Notes: generated by a model not told the origin, from the sequence alone. A stretch of 34,611 bases of DNA from Chloroflexota bacterium (GCA_013388855.1 JACAEM010000012.1:1-34611); one strand, 5' to 3'; shown: positions 16,553 through 24,526, counted from the first letter of the stretch. Program-made: numbers and translations.

Positions 16553-18586
16553 TCACTTCATAAAATTCTTCGCCATCGGATCTGCTGTGCGATGCGGGAT
16601 CAGATGTGCGATATGTTCGAAAGGTTCGTTCATGTGCGGGAAACTCGTTGCCAGCATGAAGTTGTTTTGAAAATCGGGGTCGGTTGGCAGTTCGAAGCGT
16701 TCCACTTTACGCGTGACTGAATCGATCTCGTTGCGTTTCTCCACGTTCAACAGTGCGATGCGCGCGCCGTCGCCCGCGGCATTGCCGATGGCATATACTT
16801 TATTGAGTTCGCAATCGGGGATCAAGCCGATCAGCATTGCCTTCTCTTTATCGATGAAACTGCCAAAACCGCCCGCGAGAATGATTTTATCAGGGGTTTG
16901 CAAATTGCTGCGCTTCAATAACGTGCGCGCCGCCACATAGAGCGCCGCCTTTGCCAATTGGATCTGCCGTACATCCTGCTGGGTCATGGGGATGTCTCTC
17001 CCGATGGATGTTTCCTCCGCCCAGGCGATGACATACTCCCAACCGTTCTCTCCCTCTCGAATACGCTTCGACTTTAACCCTTTTTTGAACCTGCCCCGAG
17101 AATCGACGATCCCCACCCGGAACAGTTCTGCCACCGCGTCGATGATGGCTGATCCGCAGATACCCTTCACCTGACCTTTGAACTCAGCATGATCGGTGTT
17201 CCAACCTTCCACGCCGATGACTTTGTACTTCGGTTCGAGAGTCTTCTCGTCGATGTGTACACGCTCAATCGCACCCGGCGCGGCACGCATGCCGTATTCC
17301 ACGTGAGCACCTTCGAGAGCAGGACCGGTTGGCGTGGATGTACACACTAATCGCTTACGATTTCCGAGTACGAGTTCTGCATTCGTGCCGACATCGATCA
17401 ACAACCAGTTCTCATCCTGCTTATGTGGCTCTTCCGCAAGGATGACCGCACTTGTGTCCGCGCCGACAAACGATGCAATGGTGGGCAGCACGTGGATATT
17501 GCCCGATGCATTGATGTGCAACCCCAACTCACGCGCCTTGATATCCACCGATTCATGAATGGCAGGTACGAACGGAGCCAGCCCCAGATCTTTGGGATGT
17601 AAATTCAAGACGATGTGGTGCATCGTGGAATTGCCAACCAACACCATTTCCAGGATTTCGCTGGTTTTGATCTTGGCGGTGTGGGCGGCTTGCTTTAACA
17701 ACTTGTTTAGCGTGCCGATGATCGCTTTATGCAGTTTCTCCAGCCCATCAGGATGTTCGATGGTGTACTGGATGCGGGACATCACATCTTCACCATACAC
17801 GATCTGTGGATTCATCTCGGACTCCGCCGCGAGCAATTCTCCGGTTCTCAAGTTGCACAGATATAACGCAACCGTCGTCGAGCCAATATCCACCGCCGCG
17901 CCATAGCTGTCTTCCACATAGCCCGCCTGAACTTCGATCACTTCCTTGTCCTGCCACACGGAGACAGTCACATTCCAATTGGAATCGCGCAGAGTTTTCG
18001 AGAGCGTGCGCAGGCATTGATAGTCGATGGTTAACTCATGCCAGCGCGGAAGTTCTGCCTCCGCACCGCGCACCAGCCGCATGGATGTTTCGAGTCCTTT
18101 CGCCAGCCGTTCCCAGTCTGCAATGGGTCGTTCGAGATTGGGCGGGGTCATCGAGACAAGATATTTTCGAATGGCGGGCTTGATCTCAATGTGGCGTTCG
18201 CGTGCACTCTTGCGGACGATCTGTTTGTTGCCGCGGCTTTCCTCAGGGACATTGATTAACACATCGCCCAGAATTTTGCACTGGCACGATAAGCGGACCT
18301 GTCCAATTTCCCAGCCTTTTTCCTTTAATAACTTGGGTCTGCGTTGCAAATAATCTCGTTCTGCTGCCCCAACCGGGGAGAGATGCTCGCGCTTCGAGTC
18401 GATGTGATATTTCTCGAAGCGACCTTCCTCCACGAGAACCATGCACTTTCCACACGTGGCATTCTCGGCGCAAATGGATTCTATATCCACGCCGAGCTCT
18501 CGCGCCGCCGTGCGGACGGAGGTGCCTTCGTCCACTTGTCCACGCCGCCCGGAAGGTTGCAGGATGATGGTGTGTTTTTTGGTCAT
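16553..18586 (-). CDS. RamA-like ATP-dependent corrinoid reactivator (2Fe-2S plus ASKHA, DUF4445-type)
   Basis: A 677-aa cytoplasmic protein of the RACE group (reductive activators of corrinoid enzymes). Such proteins use ATP to reduce accidentally oxidised Co(II) to active Co(I) in corrinoid proteins. The N-terminal [2Fe-2S] ferredoxin domain has C39-x5-C45-x2-C48 and a fourth Cys at 101 or 103. A linker and an ASKHA-fold ATPase domain follow, with phosphate motifs AAVDIGSTTVALYLC near 232 and LIDVGTNAEL near 398. The C-terminal half reads LAGGFGSFIDKEKAMLIGLIPD, as in RamA relatives. No strong ribosome binding site is visible at the ATG. It is the expected partner of the corrinoid protein in the neighbouring operon. 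Confidence 0.92.
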   Translation of the reverse strand: MTKKHTIILQPSGRRGQVDEGTSVRTAARELGVDIESICAENATCGKCMVLVEEGRFEKYHIDSKREHLSPVGAAERDYLQRRPKLLKEKGWEIGQVRLSCQCKILGDVLINVPEESRGNKQIVRKSARERHIEIKPAIRKYLVSMTPPNLERPIADWERLAKGLETSMRLVRGAEAELPRWHELTIDYQCLRTLSKTLRDSNWNVTVSVWQDKEVIEVQAGYVEDSYGAAVDIGSTTVALYLCNLRTGELLAAESEMNPQIVYGEDVMSRIQYTIEHPDGLEKLHKAIIGTLNKLLKQAAHTAKIKTSEILEMVLVGNSTMHHIVLNLHPKDLGLAPFVPAIHESVDIKARELGLHINASGNIHVLPTIASFVGADTSAVILAEEPHKQDENWLLIDVGTNAELVLGNRKRLVCTSTPTGPALEGAHVEYGMRAAPGAIERVHIDEKTLEPKYKVIGVEGWNTDHAEFKGQVKGICGSAIIDAVAELFRVGIVDSRGRFKKGLKSKRIREGENGWEYVIAWAEETSIGRDIPMTQQDVRQIQLAKAALYVAARTLLKRSNLQTPDKIILAGGFGSFIDKEKAMLIGLIPDCELNKVYAIGNAAGDGARIALLNVEKRNEIDSVTRKVERFELPTDPDFQNNFMLATSFPHMNEPFEHIAHLIPHRTADPMAKNFMK

Positions 18587-18603
18587 GTTATTTATAAGGT
18601 AGG

Positions 18604-18653
18604 GGCACAGCGGGATGGTCTTTCATCAAGATCCATCTCGGACTCGCTGTGCC
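18604..18653 (-). other. Two-tier hairpin upstream of the reactivator gene
   Basis: GGCACAGCG (18604-18612) pairs with CGCTGTGCC (18645-18653), and an inner GATGG/CCATC stem can extend it. No T-run follows. It lies between the PF13769-like gene and the reactivator start, and may be an mRNA stability or processing element. Confidence 0.5.
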
Positions 18654-18663
18654 TTTACACTTA

Positions 18664-18939
18664 TTATCGGCGGGGAATCTCTATTTTGGCGAACTCAGTC
18701 TCCAGTTCCGAAAGAAGCGCTTCCGCCACTTCCTCGGGAGAGCCGTCACGTTCGATCCAGTCACCGCGCCTGTATTGGGCGCTGTATTCATCCGTTCCGG
18801 TTAAGCCGGTTGCCATGGCATAGGCGTCAATGGCGTTTTGAATTTTTGGAGAGAGTTGTTTTTTAACGGTGCGTCCATCACCCTCGACAGTGATCGAGGA
18901 GGGGATGTGTTTCCAGTAAAAGATGCGATAACGAGCCAT
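18664..18939 (-). CDS. Small PF13769 ('virulence factor')-like protein of corrinoid clusters
   Basis: A protein of about 91 aa starting MARYRIFYWKHIPSSI. A middle block reads LSPKIQNAIDAYAMATGL and a C-terminal acidic helix reads SPEEVAEALLSELETEFAKI. It resembles the family labelled Virulence_fact (PF13769), which despite its name I recall near corrinoid methyltransferase genes. The biochemical function is unknown to me. I set the start at 18939, where GAAGGG lies about 8 bases upstream; the longer frame to 19014 runs through the promoter. It is the first gene of the downstream methyl-transfer operon, ahead of the reactivator. Confidence 0.72.
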   Translation of the reverse strand: MARYRIFYWKHIPSSITVEGDGRTVKKQLSPKIQNAIDAYAMATGLTGTDEYSAQYRRGDWIERDGSPEEVAEALLSELETEFAKIEIPRR

Positions 18940-18975
18940 GAGTATCCCTTCGATTATATATAATTTATCCAGCGG

Positions 18976-19004
18976 ATTGTAAGATAGGTTTTGACGTTGG
19001 TCAA
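18976..19004 (-). promoter_or_regulatory. Promoter of the downstream methyl-transfer operon
   Basis: On the minus strand, TTGACC (19004-18999), a 17-base spacer and TACAAT (18981-18976), 37 bases before the start at 18939. The hexamers and spacer length are identical to the promoter at 24442-24470, and the stretch CTATC-N-TACAATCC is shared. Confidence 0.6.
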
Positions 19005-19011
19005 TATAAAG

Positions 19012-19039
19012 CAATGCCCCGCCATTCTGCGGGGCATTG
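19012..19039 (-). terminator. Hairpin terminator after the ECF T-component gene
   Basis: An 11-bp GC-rich stem (19012-19022 with 19029-19039, CAATGCCCCGC and complement) and a 6-base loop. Only a short T-rich stretch follows on the minus strand. It separates the transporter operon from the next promoter. Confidence 0.7.
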
Positions 19040-19053
19040 TTGCGTGGGCGTCC

Positions 19054-19833
19054 CTAAAACGGAAGCAGGTTTCTTTCCCACAACATCAGCCACGTTGCAA
19101 ATGCGACGAATGCAAGGATCAGGATGATTCCTGTCATCGTCCAGCGGAAATTTTTAATGTAGGTACGCGTGGGATAGGCGCCAAAACCGCGCGAGTCGAT
19201 GGCGAGGGCGGTGCTTTCCGCTTTGCGCAGGCTGTTGACGATGACCGTGAACATGTATCGCTGCCACAAGCGGATGCGGTGCCGAATGGGGGAGTTGGAG
19301 GCGCGTCCGCGAATGGCGTGCGCGGCTTTGACGGCGTCCACTTCCTGCTGCACGATGGGGAGGAAACGCAGCGCCAGAAAGATGGCAAAAGCATACCGGT
19401 ATGGCATTCCAATCCGCACGAGCCCTGTCATCAAATCGCGGATGTCCGTTGTCCAGATGAAAATGAAGGATGCCAGCACCATGATCGTGATGCGCAGAAA
19501 GAATTCAAGACCACGGTCAAAGGCCTGTTCACCGAAGGAAATACCCGCGATCACAATGGTGCTTGTCGATGGCGTCGTAAAAAGGTTGACCACGAACAGC
19601 AGCAAGCCCATAATCAAAATGATTGGTCCCGCCTGCCAGACGGATTTAAACGGAACCCGGGCAAAGATGACTGTAACAATCACCAGCAGCCCGAGCATGA
19701 TACCGCGTGCCAGATTGGTCTGGAGTTGAAAGGTGACGATAATGACAAAAACCACCCAAATCAATTTGCTCAGCGCATCGATACGGGTGAAGATGGAGCC
19801 GTTATCCACGTAACGCAGGGAATGTTCGCTCAT
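19054..19833 (-). CDS. ECF transporter transmembrane coupling protein (T component, YkoC/EcfT type)
   Basis: A 259-aa integral membrane protein that links the ATPases of an energy-coupling-factor importer to its substrate-binding S component. Five or more hydrophobic segments are visible (around residues 22-65, 68-88, 112-130, 140-160, 235-252). The long cytoplasmic coupling helices carry the two typical Arg-Gly motifs (AHAIRGRA near 170 and DSRGFGA near 213). It overlaps the ATPase gene by 4 bases (ATGA). It is the last gene of the operon. Confidence 0.92.
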   Translation of the reverse strand: MSEHSLRYVDNGSIFTRIDALSKLIWVVFVIIVTFQLQTNLARGIMLGLLVIVTVIFARVPFKSVWQAGPIILIMGLLLFVVNLFTTPSTSTIVIAGISFGEQAFDRGLEFFLRITIMVLASFIFIWTTDIRDLMTGLVRIGMPYRYAFAIFLALRFLPIVQQEVDAVKAAHAIRGRASNSPIRHRIRLWQRYMFTVIVNSLRKAESTALAIDSRGFGAYPTRTYIKNFRWTMTGIILILAFVAFATWLMLWERNLLPF

Positions 19834-21557
19834 TGCATGGCCCCAATAAATTCATCCACAGTGTTCAAACCGTCGGGTACGGAAACGCCGCGCGCCCGCA
19901 GGCCGTCTACGAGACGGCGCAGGTTGGTGGTGCGCAAGGACGCGCGTTCGAGCACCTCCGGAGAGTTGAACAGCGAGTCGGGACTGCCATCGAATATCTT
20001 TTGCCCATCTGCCATCACGATGGCGCGCTCGATGTGTGAATCGACGAGACGCATATCATGCGTGATCATCAGGACGGTGATTCCTTCACGGCGCAGGTTG
20101 TTGATGAGGTTCATCAAACTTTCAGTGAGACGACGGTCCTGACCATAGGTCGGCTCATCCACGATGAGGAGTCTGGCGCTGCCTGCGATGAGCATGGTCG
20201 CCACCCCAAGCCTTCTCTTGGCGCCCGCGCTTAATGAGAAGGGATGGCTGTCCGACGTTTCGGTGATTTCGAGTCGTTTCAACATATCCTGCACACGGGT
20301 CGCGACGATGGTCTTGTCGTCAATACCCTGTGCCAGCAGGCTGTATTCCAGTTCTTCGCGGACGCTATCGCAAAGGAATTGATGTTCGGGGTTTTGGAAG
20401 ACGAGGGCGATCTGTGTGGCAAGGTCCTGCACTTTCCATTGTTTCGACTTGCGTCCGAACATGGTCAGTTCGCCGCCGGTTGGCTTCAACAGGCCGACGA
20501 GCAATTTACTCAGCGTACTTTTTCCCGCGCCGTTTTGTCCGACGATGGCGACGATCTCACCCTGCCGGATCTCGAACGAGACACCGCGCAATGCCTTGAA
20601 CTTGTTGCCATAGGTGTACTCGGCGTTCTGCGCATGTATGAGCACATTCTCTTTGCGCTCTACTTTCGCCGTGATCTGCGGTGGGCTGAAACGCGTTTCG
20701 GCAAACGCCTCCACGGCTTCTTCCACCGTGATGGGAATCTGTTTGATGGGTTTACCCAATGCTTTCAGGCGCAGTCCGATCTCGGTCGTTTCGGGGAGCC
20801 AGACGCCCAAATCGAGCATTTTCTTGCCGTGTTTGGTGACCACGTCACGCGGCGCGCCCTGGGCAATGACGCGCCCATCGGCGAGCAGGATCATGTCATC
20901 GGCTTCCGCCATGAACTCGTCGAGGTCCTTGGTAACCAGCACAATGGTCTTGCCTTCGTCGCGCAGCCGCAGGATGAGCTGGTGAACGGCATGGGTGGTG
21001 GCGGGGTCAAGGTTGGCGGTGGGTTCGTCAAGGACGATGAGGGGAGTTTCCATCGCGATAACGGAGGCAAGCCCCAGTTTTTGGGTCTGACCGCCCGATA
21101 ACGCCCAGACCAGGTTGTTCCGCAGATGTCCCATCCCCACGTAGTTCAGCGATTGTTCAACGCTCTTTAGGATGTCCGCTGGTTCGCGGCGCAGGTTCTC
21201 CGGCCCAAACGCGACTTCGTCCTCCACTTTGAGCGTGGCGAACATCCACTCCGGATCCTGGAAGAGCATACCTGTGGATTTGGCGAGTTCCTGCACGGAG
21301 GTATTGGAGACATCGTGCCCATCCACAGTGACCGTGCCGCTTAGTTTACCGCCCAGAATCTGTGGGATGATGCCGTTGAGCAACATGCACAACGTGGACT
21401 TGCCGGAGCCGGAGGGTCCCACAAGAAGCGTGAAAGACCCGCGCCGCACCGATAGATTGACATCCACCAGTGCAGGCGTGGGCTTTCCGTAATGTTGGTA
21501 GGTAACCTGATCAAACTTGACGAGGGGTTTGTCAGTCGAATGGTTTTTTCTCGTCAC
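19830..21557 (-). CDS. ECF transporter ATPase, two fused ABC domains (YkoD type)
   Basis: A 575-aa protein with two ABC ATPase domains in one chain that power an ECF vitamin-type importer. Domain 1 has Walker A GPSGSGKST (47-55), signature LSGGQTQKLG near 150 and Walker B LIVLDEPTANLDP. Domain 2 has GQNGAGKST near 340, a variant signature LSAGAKRRLG near 440 and LLIVDEPTYGQD. The fused arrangement, with a dedicated T and S gene beside it, matches the YkoEDC layout and not the shared EcfAA'T module. It lies 31 bases after the S gene. Confidence 0.94.
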   Translation of the reverse strand: MTRKNHSTDKPLVKFDQVTYQHYGKPTPALVDVNLSVRRGSFTLLVGPSGSGKSTLCMLLNGIIPQILGGKLSGTVTVDGHDVSNTSVQELAKSTGMLFQDPEWMFATLKVEDEVAFGPENLRREPADILKSVEQSLNYVGMGHLRNNLVWALSGGQTQKLGLASVIAMETPLIVLDEPTANLDPATTHAVHQLILRLRDEGKTIVLVTKDLDEFMAEADDMILLADGRVIAQGAPRDVVTKHGKKMLDLGVWLPETTEIGLRLKALGKPIKQIPITVEEAVEAFAETRFSPPQITAKVERKENVLIHAQNAEYTYGNKFKALRGVSFEIRQGEIVAIVGQNGAGKSTLSKLLVGLLKPTGGELTMFGRKSKQWKVQDLATQIALVFQNPEHQFLCDSVREELEYSLLAQGIDDKTIVATRVQDMLKRLEITETSDSHPFSLSAGAKRRLGVATMLIAGSARLLIVDEPTYGQDRRLTESLMNLINNLRREGITVLMITHDMRLVDSHIERAIVMADGQKIFDGSPDSLFNSPEVLERASLRTTNLRRLVDGLRARGVSVPDGLNTVDEFIGAMQ

Positions 21558-21588
21558 AAAGAAATCCAGTGGTTCCTATAGCGGGGCG

Positions 21589-22233
21589 TTACTCACGCCG
21601 TGTGGCTCGCAACAAGCCGGTATTCTCAATCATCTTGCCAAGGAGGAAACCGAGCAGTCCCGAGGCAATAAAGCCGGAAATCAGATTGAGGGGCGCGGCG
21701 ATGAGGTAATCGTTCAGTGAGCTCCAGCCGTAGAGGACAAAACTCCAGAATGTGCCGAACTGGGATGAACCGGCGCCAGCGAGACCAAAGACCAGCCAGC
21801 CGAATTTGCCATAGTTGCAGAACCACATGACGATTTCAGCGGCGAGGCCCTGCGTCACGCCCCAGCCAAGGGTGGAGAGACCAGCCTGGTTGCCGAGTAA
21901 CGCTTCCACCGCGGCTTCGATGACGCCGATGATGAGCATGGAGCCGGATTTGCGGACAAGGAAATACGCCAGCAAATAGGCCCACATAAAAGTGCCTTGC
22001 AACAGTGCGCCGTAAATCGGACTGACACTGTTCGCCGCATACCACACATTACCCATCCAGGTGTTGATGACGCCTGCCAATGCGCCAAGCACCGCCATGA
22101 TGACAAGGTCGGAGGTGGTGTAATTGAAATTGAAACCGCCCTTGGCGGTCGGGTCCGACTTGACAGCGCGGGCAATCAAGCCCAGTACAACAAGAATGAC
22201 GAGATTGATGATTAGGATGGTTGGGATGTTCAT
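21589..22233 (-). CDS. ECF transporter substrate-binding membrane protein (S component, YkoE-like)
   Basis: A 214-aa hydrophobic protein with about six membrane segments. It resembles YkoE (PF09819), the thiamine/hydroxymethylpyrimidine-type S component: TTSDLVIMAVLGALAGVINTW in the N-terminal half, then EAAVEALLGNQAG and AAEIVMWFCNYGKFGW. It gives substrate specificity to the importer built with the two genes downstream. No thiamin riboswitch or thiamin gene is nearby; the gene lies 66 bases after an MtmB-like methyltransferase gene. The true substrate could therefore be the methylated compound used by that enzyme. Ribosome binding site GAGGAAG precedes the ATG. Confidence 0.83.
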   Translation of the reverse strand: MNIPTILIINLVILVVLGLIARAVKSDPTAKGGFNFNYTTSDLVIMAVLGALAGVINTWMGNVWYAANSVSPIYGALLQGTFMWAYLLAYFLVRKSGSMLIIGVIEAAVEALLGNQAGLSTLGWGVTQGLAAEIVMWFCNYGKFGWLVFGLAGAGSSQFGTFWSFVLYGWSSLNDYLIAAPLNLISGFIASGLLGFLLGKMIENTGLLRATRRE

Positions 22234-22268
22234 TGCATTCTTCCTCTCTTTTGGAAAATAGTTTGATC

Positions 22269-22286
22269 TCAGGGATATATCCCTGA
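22269..22286 (-). other. Short hairpin between the MtmB-like gene and the S-component gene
   Basis: TCAGGGA (22269-22275) pairs with TCCCTGA (22280-22286) across a TATA loop. With no T-run it is unlikely to be a full terminator. It could mark RNA processing that sets enzyme and transporter levels apart. Confidence 0.45.
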
Positions 22287-22299
22287 AATTGCCTTAGCT

Positions 22300-23670
22300 C
22301 TATAGCTTTAAACCCATTTCCTTCAATTCCGTTTTGACCTCTTCGTACATTTTCTGCCAGAAGTCCAGCGGTTCGATCTTTTGCAGGTCATAGACCTCAT
22401 CGAAAGGCTTCCCCGGGTTGCCGTTTTCCGCGGCGAAGACGTGTTCGTACTTGGGCAATAATTGGAGGACGAACGCGTTCGCCTCTTTCCTCGACATTTT
22501 CATGCGATGGGATGCCAGGGCGACTTCCGCCATCAGGCGCGCCTCCAACCCCGAACAGTTGGGGAGGTTCCCATCGGCGGAGCCACAGCCTTCGAGATGA
22601 CCTCCGCTCACCGCGTTGACAATGGCGTTGGCTGCCGTTTCATAGAGCAGTTCCTTCGTCCCTGCGCCGGATTTCGGATAAATATCCGAAACAATGATGG
22701 TCGGCGCGTGGCGGGCGAAGGCTTGCGCCGTGGCGTTGATGACCCACAGCACTTCGCGTGTGGAGGTGGCAATGTGCCGCACGTGGATGGGGTGCAGGAT
22801 GTGATAATCCGCCAAACAGGTGAGGTTAGCGATCAAATAGGATGCGACATTGACAACCGCCGAGCCTGCCGGTCCGCCGCCGAGACCGCCGACGATCACA
22901 CACGGCAGGGAGGCGTTGATCATGCCATATTCCAGCGAGTTGACGGCGCGGGAGATGTTGCGGTGATCCATCTTGAGTTCGTTCAAGACCGGGACGAGAT
23001 GCGAATCACATTTCCGCAGATAATCGGGATGTGCCGCGGCGAGATCGCCCAGTTCCGAAACGGATGATTGCGCGGCCAACATGCCCATGCCGGCGCGTCC
23101 GACGCGTTTCAGTCCCTGTCGCATGTATTGCAGTTCGCGGCGCGTCGAGACGATTTCGATGGGATTCCCCGTGCGAACTTCGCGCCCGTCCACCTCGACG
23201 AGCGTGCCGCAGGTGGCAAGATCGATCAACGGCTCCTGCATATAGGAGATGACATTAGCGAGGAAGATACGCTCGGGAACAGGCGTCCCGGGGGAGCCGC
23301 CGAAAAATAACGGGGCCCGCTCATCGTCCAAATGACGCGCATACAATGTCCGGGCATCTTTGCCTTCGCCCATGACGAGCGTCTGCGGCATGTTGCGGAT
23401 TCCATCGTCGATTTCATCCTGTGAAATTTCGATGATGCGTTCGGTAGTGCGGCTGTAGGCGCCGACTTCCACCGCCAATTCATAGCCAGCATCAAAGATC
23501 GCTTTGGAAAGCGCGTCGTCGTCGGTGACGAGTTCTTCCTTGTTCCACTCGATCTTGTATTTTTTGACCAGCCGCTTGGTGGTCATGGCAATCTTTTCAA
23601 GATCCCAATTTTCTTCGGAGATATAGGGACCATTGTGCGCGCGGTCGAGAATGTCGAGGTAGTTCAGCAT
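22300..23670 (-). CDS. MtmB-family corrinoid-dependent methyltransferase lacking pyrrolysine
   Basis: A 456-aa protein that aligns along its whole length with archaeal monomethylamine methyltransferase MtmB: the N-terminal YLDILDRAHNGPYISEENWD block, DSHLVPVLNELKMD in the middle, HPIHVRHIATSTRE and the C-terminal KYEHVFA...F-E-YDL part. MtmB moves the methyl of monomethylamine to a cognate corrinoid protein, using pyrrolysine encoded by UAG. In my alignment the pyrrolysine position is His214 (codon CAT at 23031-23029), in a segment reading AAAHPDYLRKCDSH. There is no internal stop and no pyl gene in the window. The substrate is therefore probably not monomethylamine, and may be another N-methyl compound. 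TGGAGA precedes the ATG. It follows the corrinoid protein gene by 81 bases. Confidence 0.88.
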   Translation of the reverse strand: MLNYLDILDRAHNGPYISEENWDLEKIAMTTKRLVKKYKIEWNKEELVTDDDALSKAIFDAGYELAVEVGAYSRTTERIIEISQDEIDDGIRNMPQTLVMGEGKDARTLYARHLDDERAPLFFGGSPGTPVPERIFLANVISYMQEPLIDLATCGTLVEVDGREVRTGNPIEIVSTRRELQYMRQGLKRVGRAGMGMLAAQSSVSELGDLAAAHPDYLRKCDSHLVPVLNELKMDHRNISRAVNSLEYGMINASLPCVIVGGLGGGPAGSAVVNVASYLIANLTCLADYHILHPIHVRHIATSTREVLWVINATAQAFARHAPTIIVSDIYPKSGAGTKELLYETAANAIVNAVSGGHLEGCGSADGNLPNCSGLEARLMAEVALASHRMKMSRKEANAFVLQLLPKYEHVFAAENGNPGKPFDEVYDLQKIEPLDFWQKMYEEVKTELKEMGLKL

Positions 23671-23751
23671 ACGGTCTCCAGTAAATCACACCATCCGGCA
23701 GGGTTCTTCGCGAGTCAAATTCCTCCCGATGGACCTGCGGGACATTTTTAT

Positions 23752-24408
23752 TTATGCGCCAATTTTCTCACGCGCCAGTTTTACCGCGTCGGCGGCATTG
23801 CGTGCCGTGCCGTCGGAACCGATCGCCTTTGCCCAATCGGCGGTGACCGATGCGCCGCCCACCAGCACGATGTATTTCTCACGGATGCCGCGCGCTTCAA
23901 GCAGTTTGATCAGGTCCTTCATGAACGGCATGGAGGTGGTGAGCAGGGCGGAGAGGGCGATGATCTTCGCGTCGATTTCTTCGGCTTTATCGATAATGGA
24001 TTTGATCGGCACGTCCACGCCCAGGTCGGTGACTTCGAATCCCGCCGCGGTTAACATGGAAGAAACGATATTTTTGCCGATGTCGTGAATGTCGGTCTGT
24101 ACGGTGGCGGAGACGACCTTCCCCTTCACCTTGCTTTCTCCGCCGGAATATTTTTCCAGAAGCACAGGCTTGACCACTTCCATTGCGCCTTTGAGGGCAC
24201 GCCCGGCGAGCATCAATTCAGGTAGAAAATATTCGTTGCGTTCGAAACGTTTCCCTACTTCCTCTGCGCCATCCATTAGCCCCTTGTTCAGGATCTCCAG
24301 TGGGTCGACGTTTGCCTCCAATGCGGCTTTTGTGGCTTCGGCAGCATCTTCCGCTTCGCCGTCTATGACAGCGTTGGCAATGGCTTGCAAGTATGCGTTC
24401 TCAGTCAT
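23752..24408 (-). CDS. Corrinoid (cobalamin-binding) methyl-carrier protein, MtmC/MttC/MtaC type
   Basis: A 218-aa protein that carries the methyl group on a cobamide cofactor between two methyltransferases. Residues about 1-90 form the helical cap domain (B12-binding 2). Residues about 95-218 form the Rossmann-like B12 domain with lower axial ligand H108 in DIHDIGKNIV and the later LTTSM and VLVGGASV segments. I set the start at 24408 (MTENAYLQ), where AGGAGAAGG lies about 4 bases upstream; the frame to 24630 reads through the promoter. It is the first gene of the operon. The MtmB-like enzyme is the likely methyl donor and the RamA-like protein the likely reactivator. Confidence 0.95.
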   Translation of the reverse strand: MTENAYLQAIANAVIDGEAEDAAEATKAALEANVDPLEILNKGLMDGAEEVGKRFERNEYFLPELMLAGRALKGAMEVVKPVLLEKYSGGESKVKGKVVSATVQTDIHDIGKNIVSSMLTAAGFEVTDLGVDVPIKSIIDKAEEIDAKIIALSALLTTSMPFMKDLIKLLEARGIREKYIVLVGGASVTADWAKAIGSDGTARNAADAVKLAREKIGA

Positions 24409-24441
24409 GCCTTCTCCTGATTGGTTTGCAATGTCGTAAGG

Positions 24442-24470
24442 ATTGTATGATAGTTGTCCCCTGAGGTCAA
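24442..24470 (-). promoter_or_regulatory. Promoter of the corrinoid protein-MtmB-ECF operon
   Basis: On the minus strand, TTGACC (24470-24465), a 17-base spacer and TACAAT (24447-24442), giving a leader of roughly 27 bases. Each box matches 5 of 6 consensus positions. The same boxes and spacing occur at 18976-19004. Confidence 0.62.
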
Positions 24471-24526
24471 TAACAATTCCGTTAAGTAGGGCGGATGGCT
24501 GTCTCACCCTGGGCGGACACGAAGAC

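Noticed and set aside
18664-18939. A virulence gene
   Set aside because: Only the family label suggests this; the neighbours are corrinoid methyl-transfer genes and nothing points to pathogenesis.
22234-22299. CTGAGA on the minus strand as part of a thiamin (TPP) riboswitch before the S-component gene
   Set aside because: The spacer is only 66 bases and lacks the other conserved TPP riboswitch blocks; CTGAGA here belongs to a simple 7-bp hairpin.
22300-23670. Possible pyrrolysine readthrough in the MtmB-like gene
   Set aside because: The reading frame is open from start to stop with no internal TAG, and the aligned position is a CAT codon.
24408-24526. Cobalamin riboswitch ahead of the corrinoid operon
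   Set aside because: The predicted leader is about 27 bases, and no B12-box-like sequence is seen in the region.
24480-24526. Terminator after the BaiN-type gene
   Set aside because: The GC-rich stretch contains direct, not inverted, repeats, so no stable hairpin with T-run was found.
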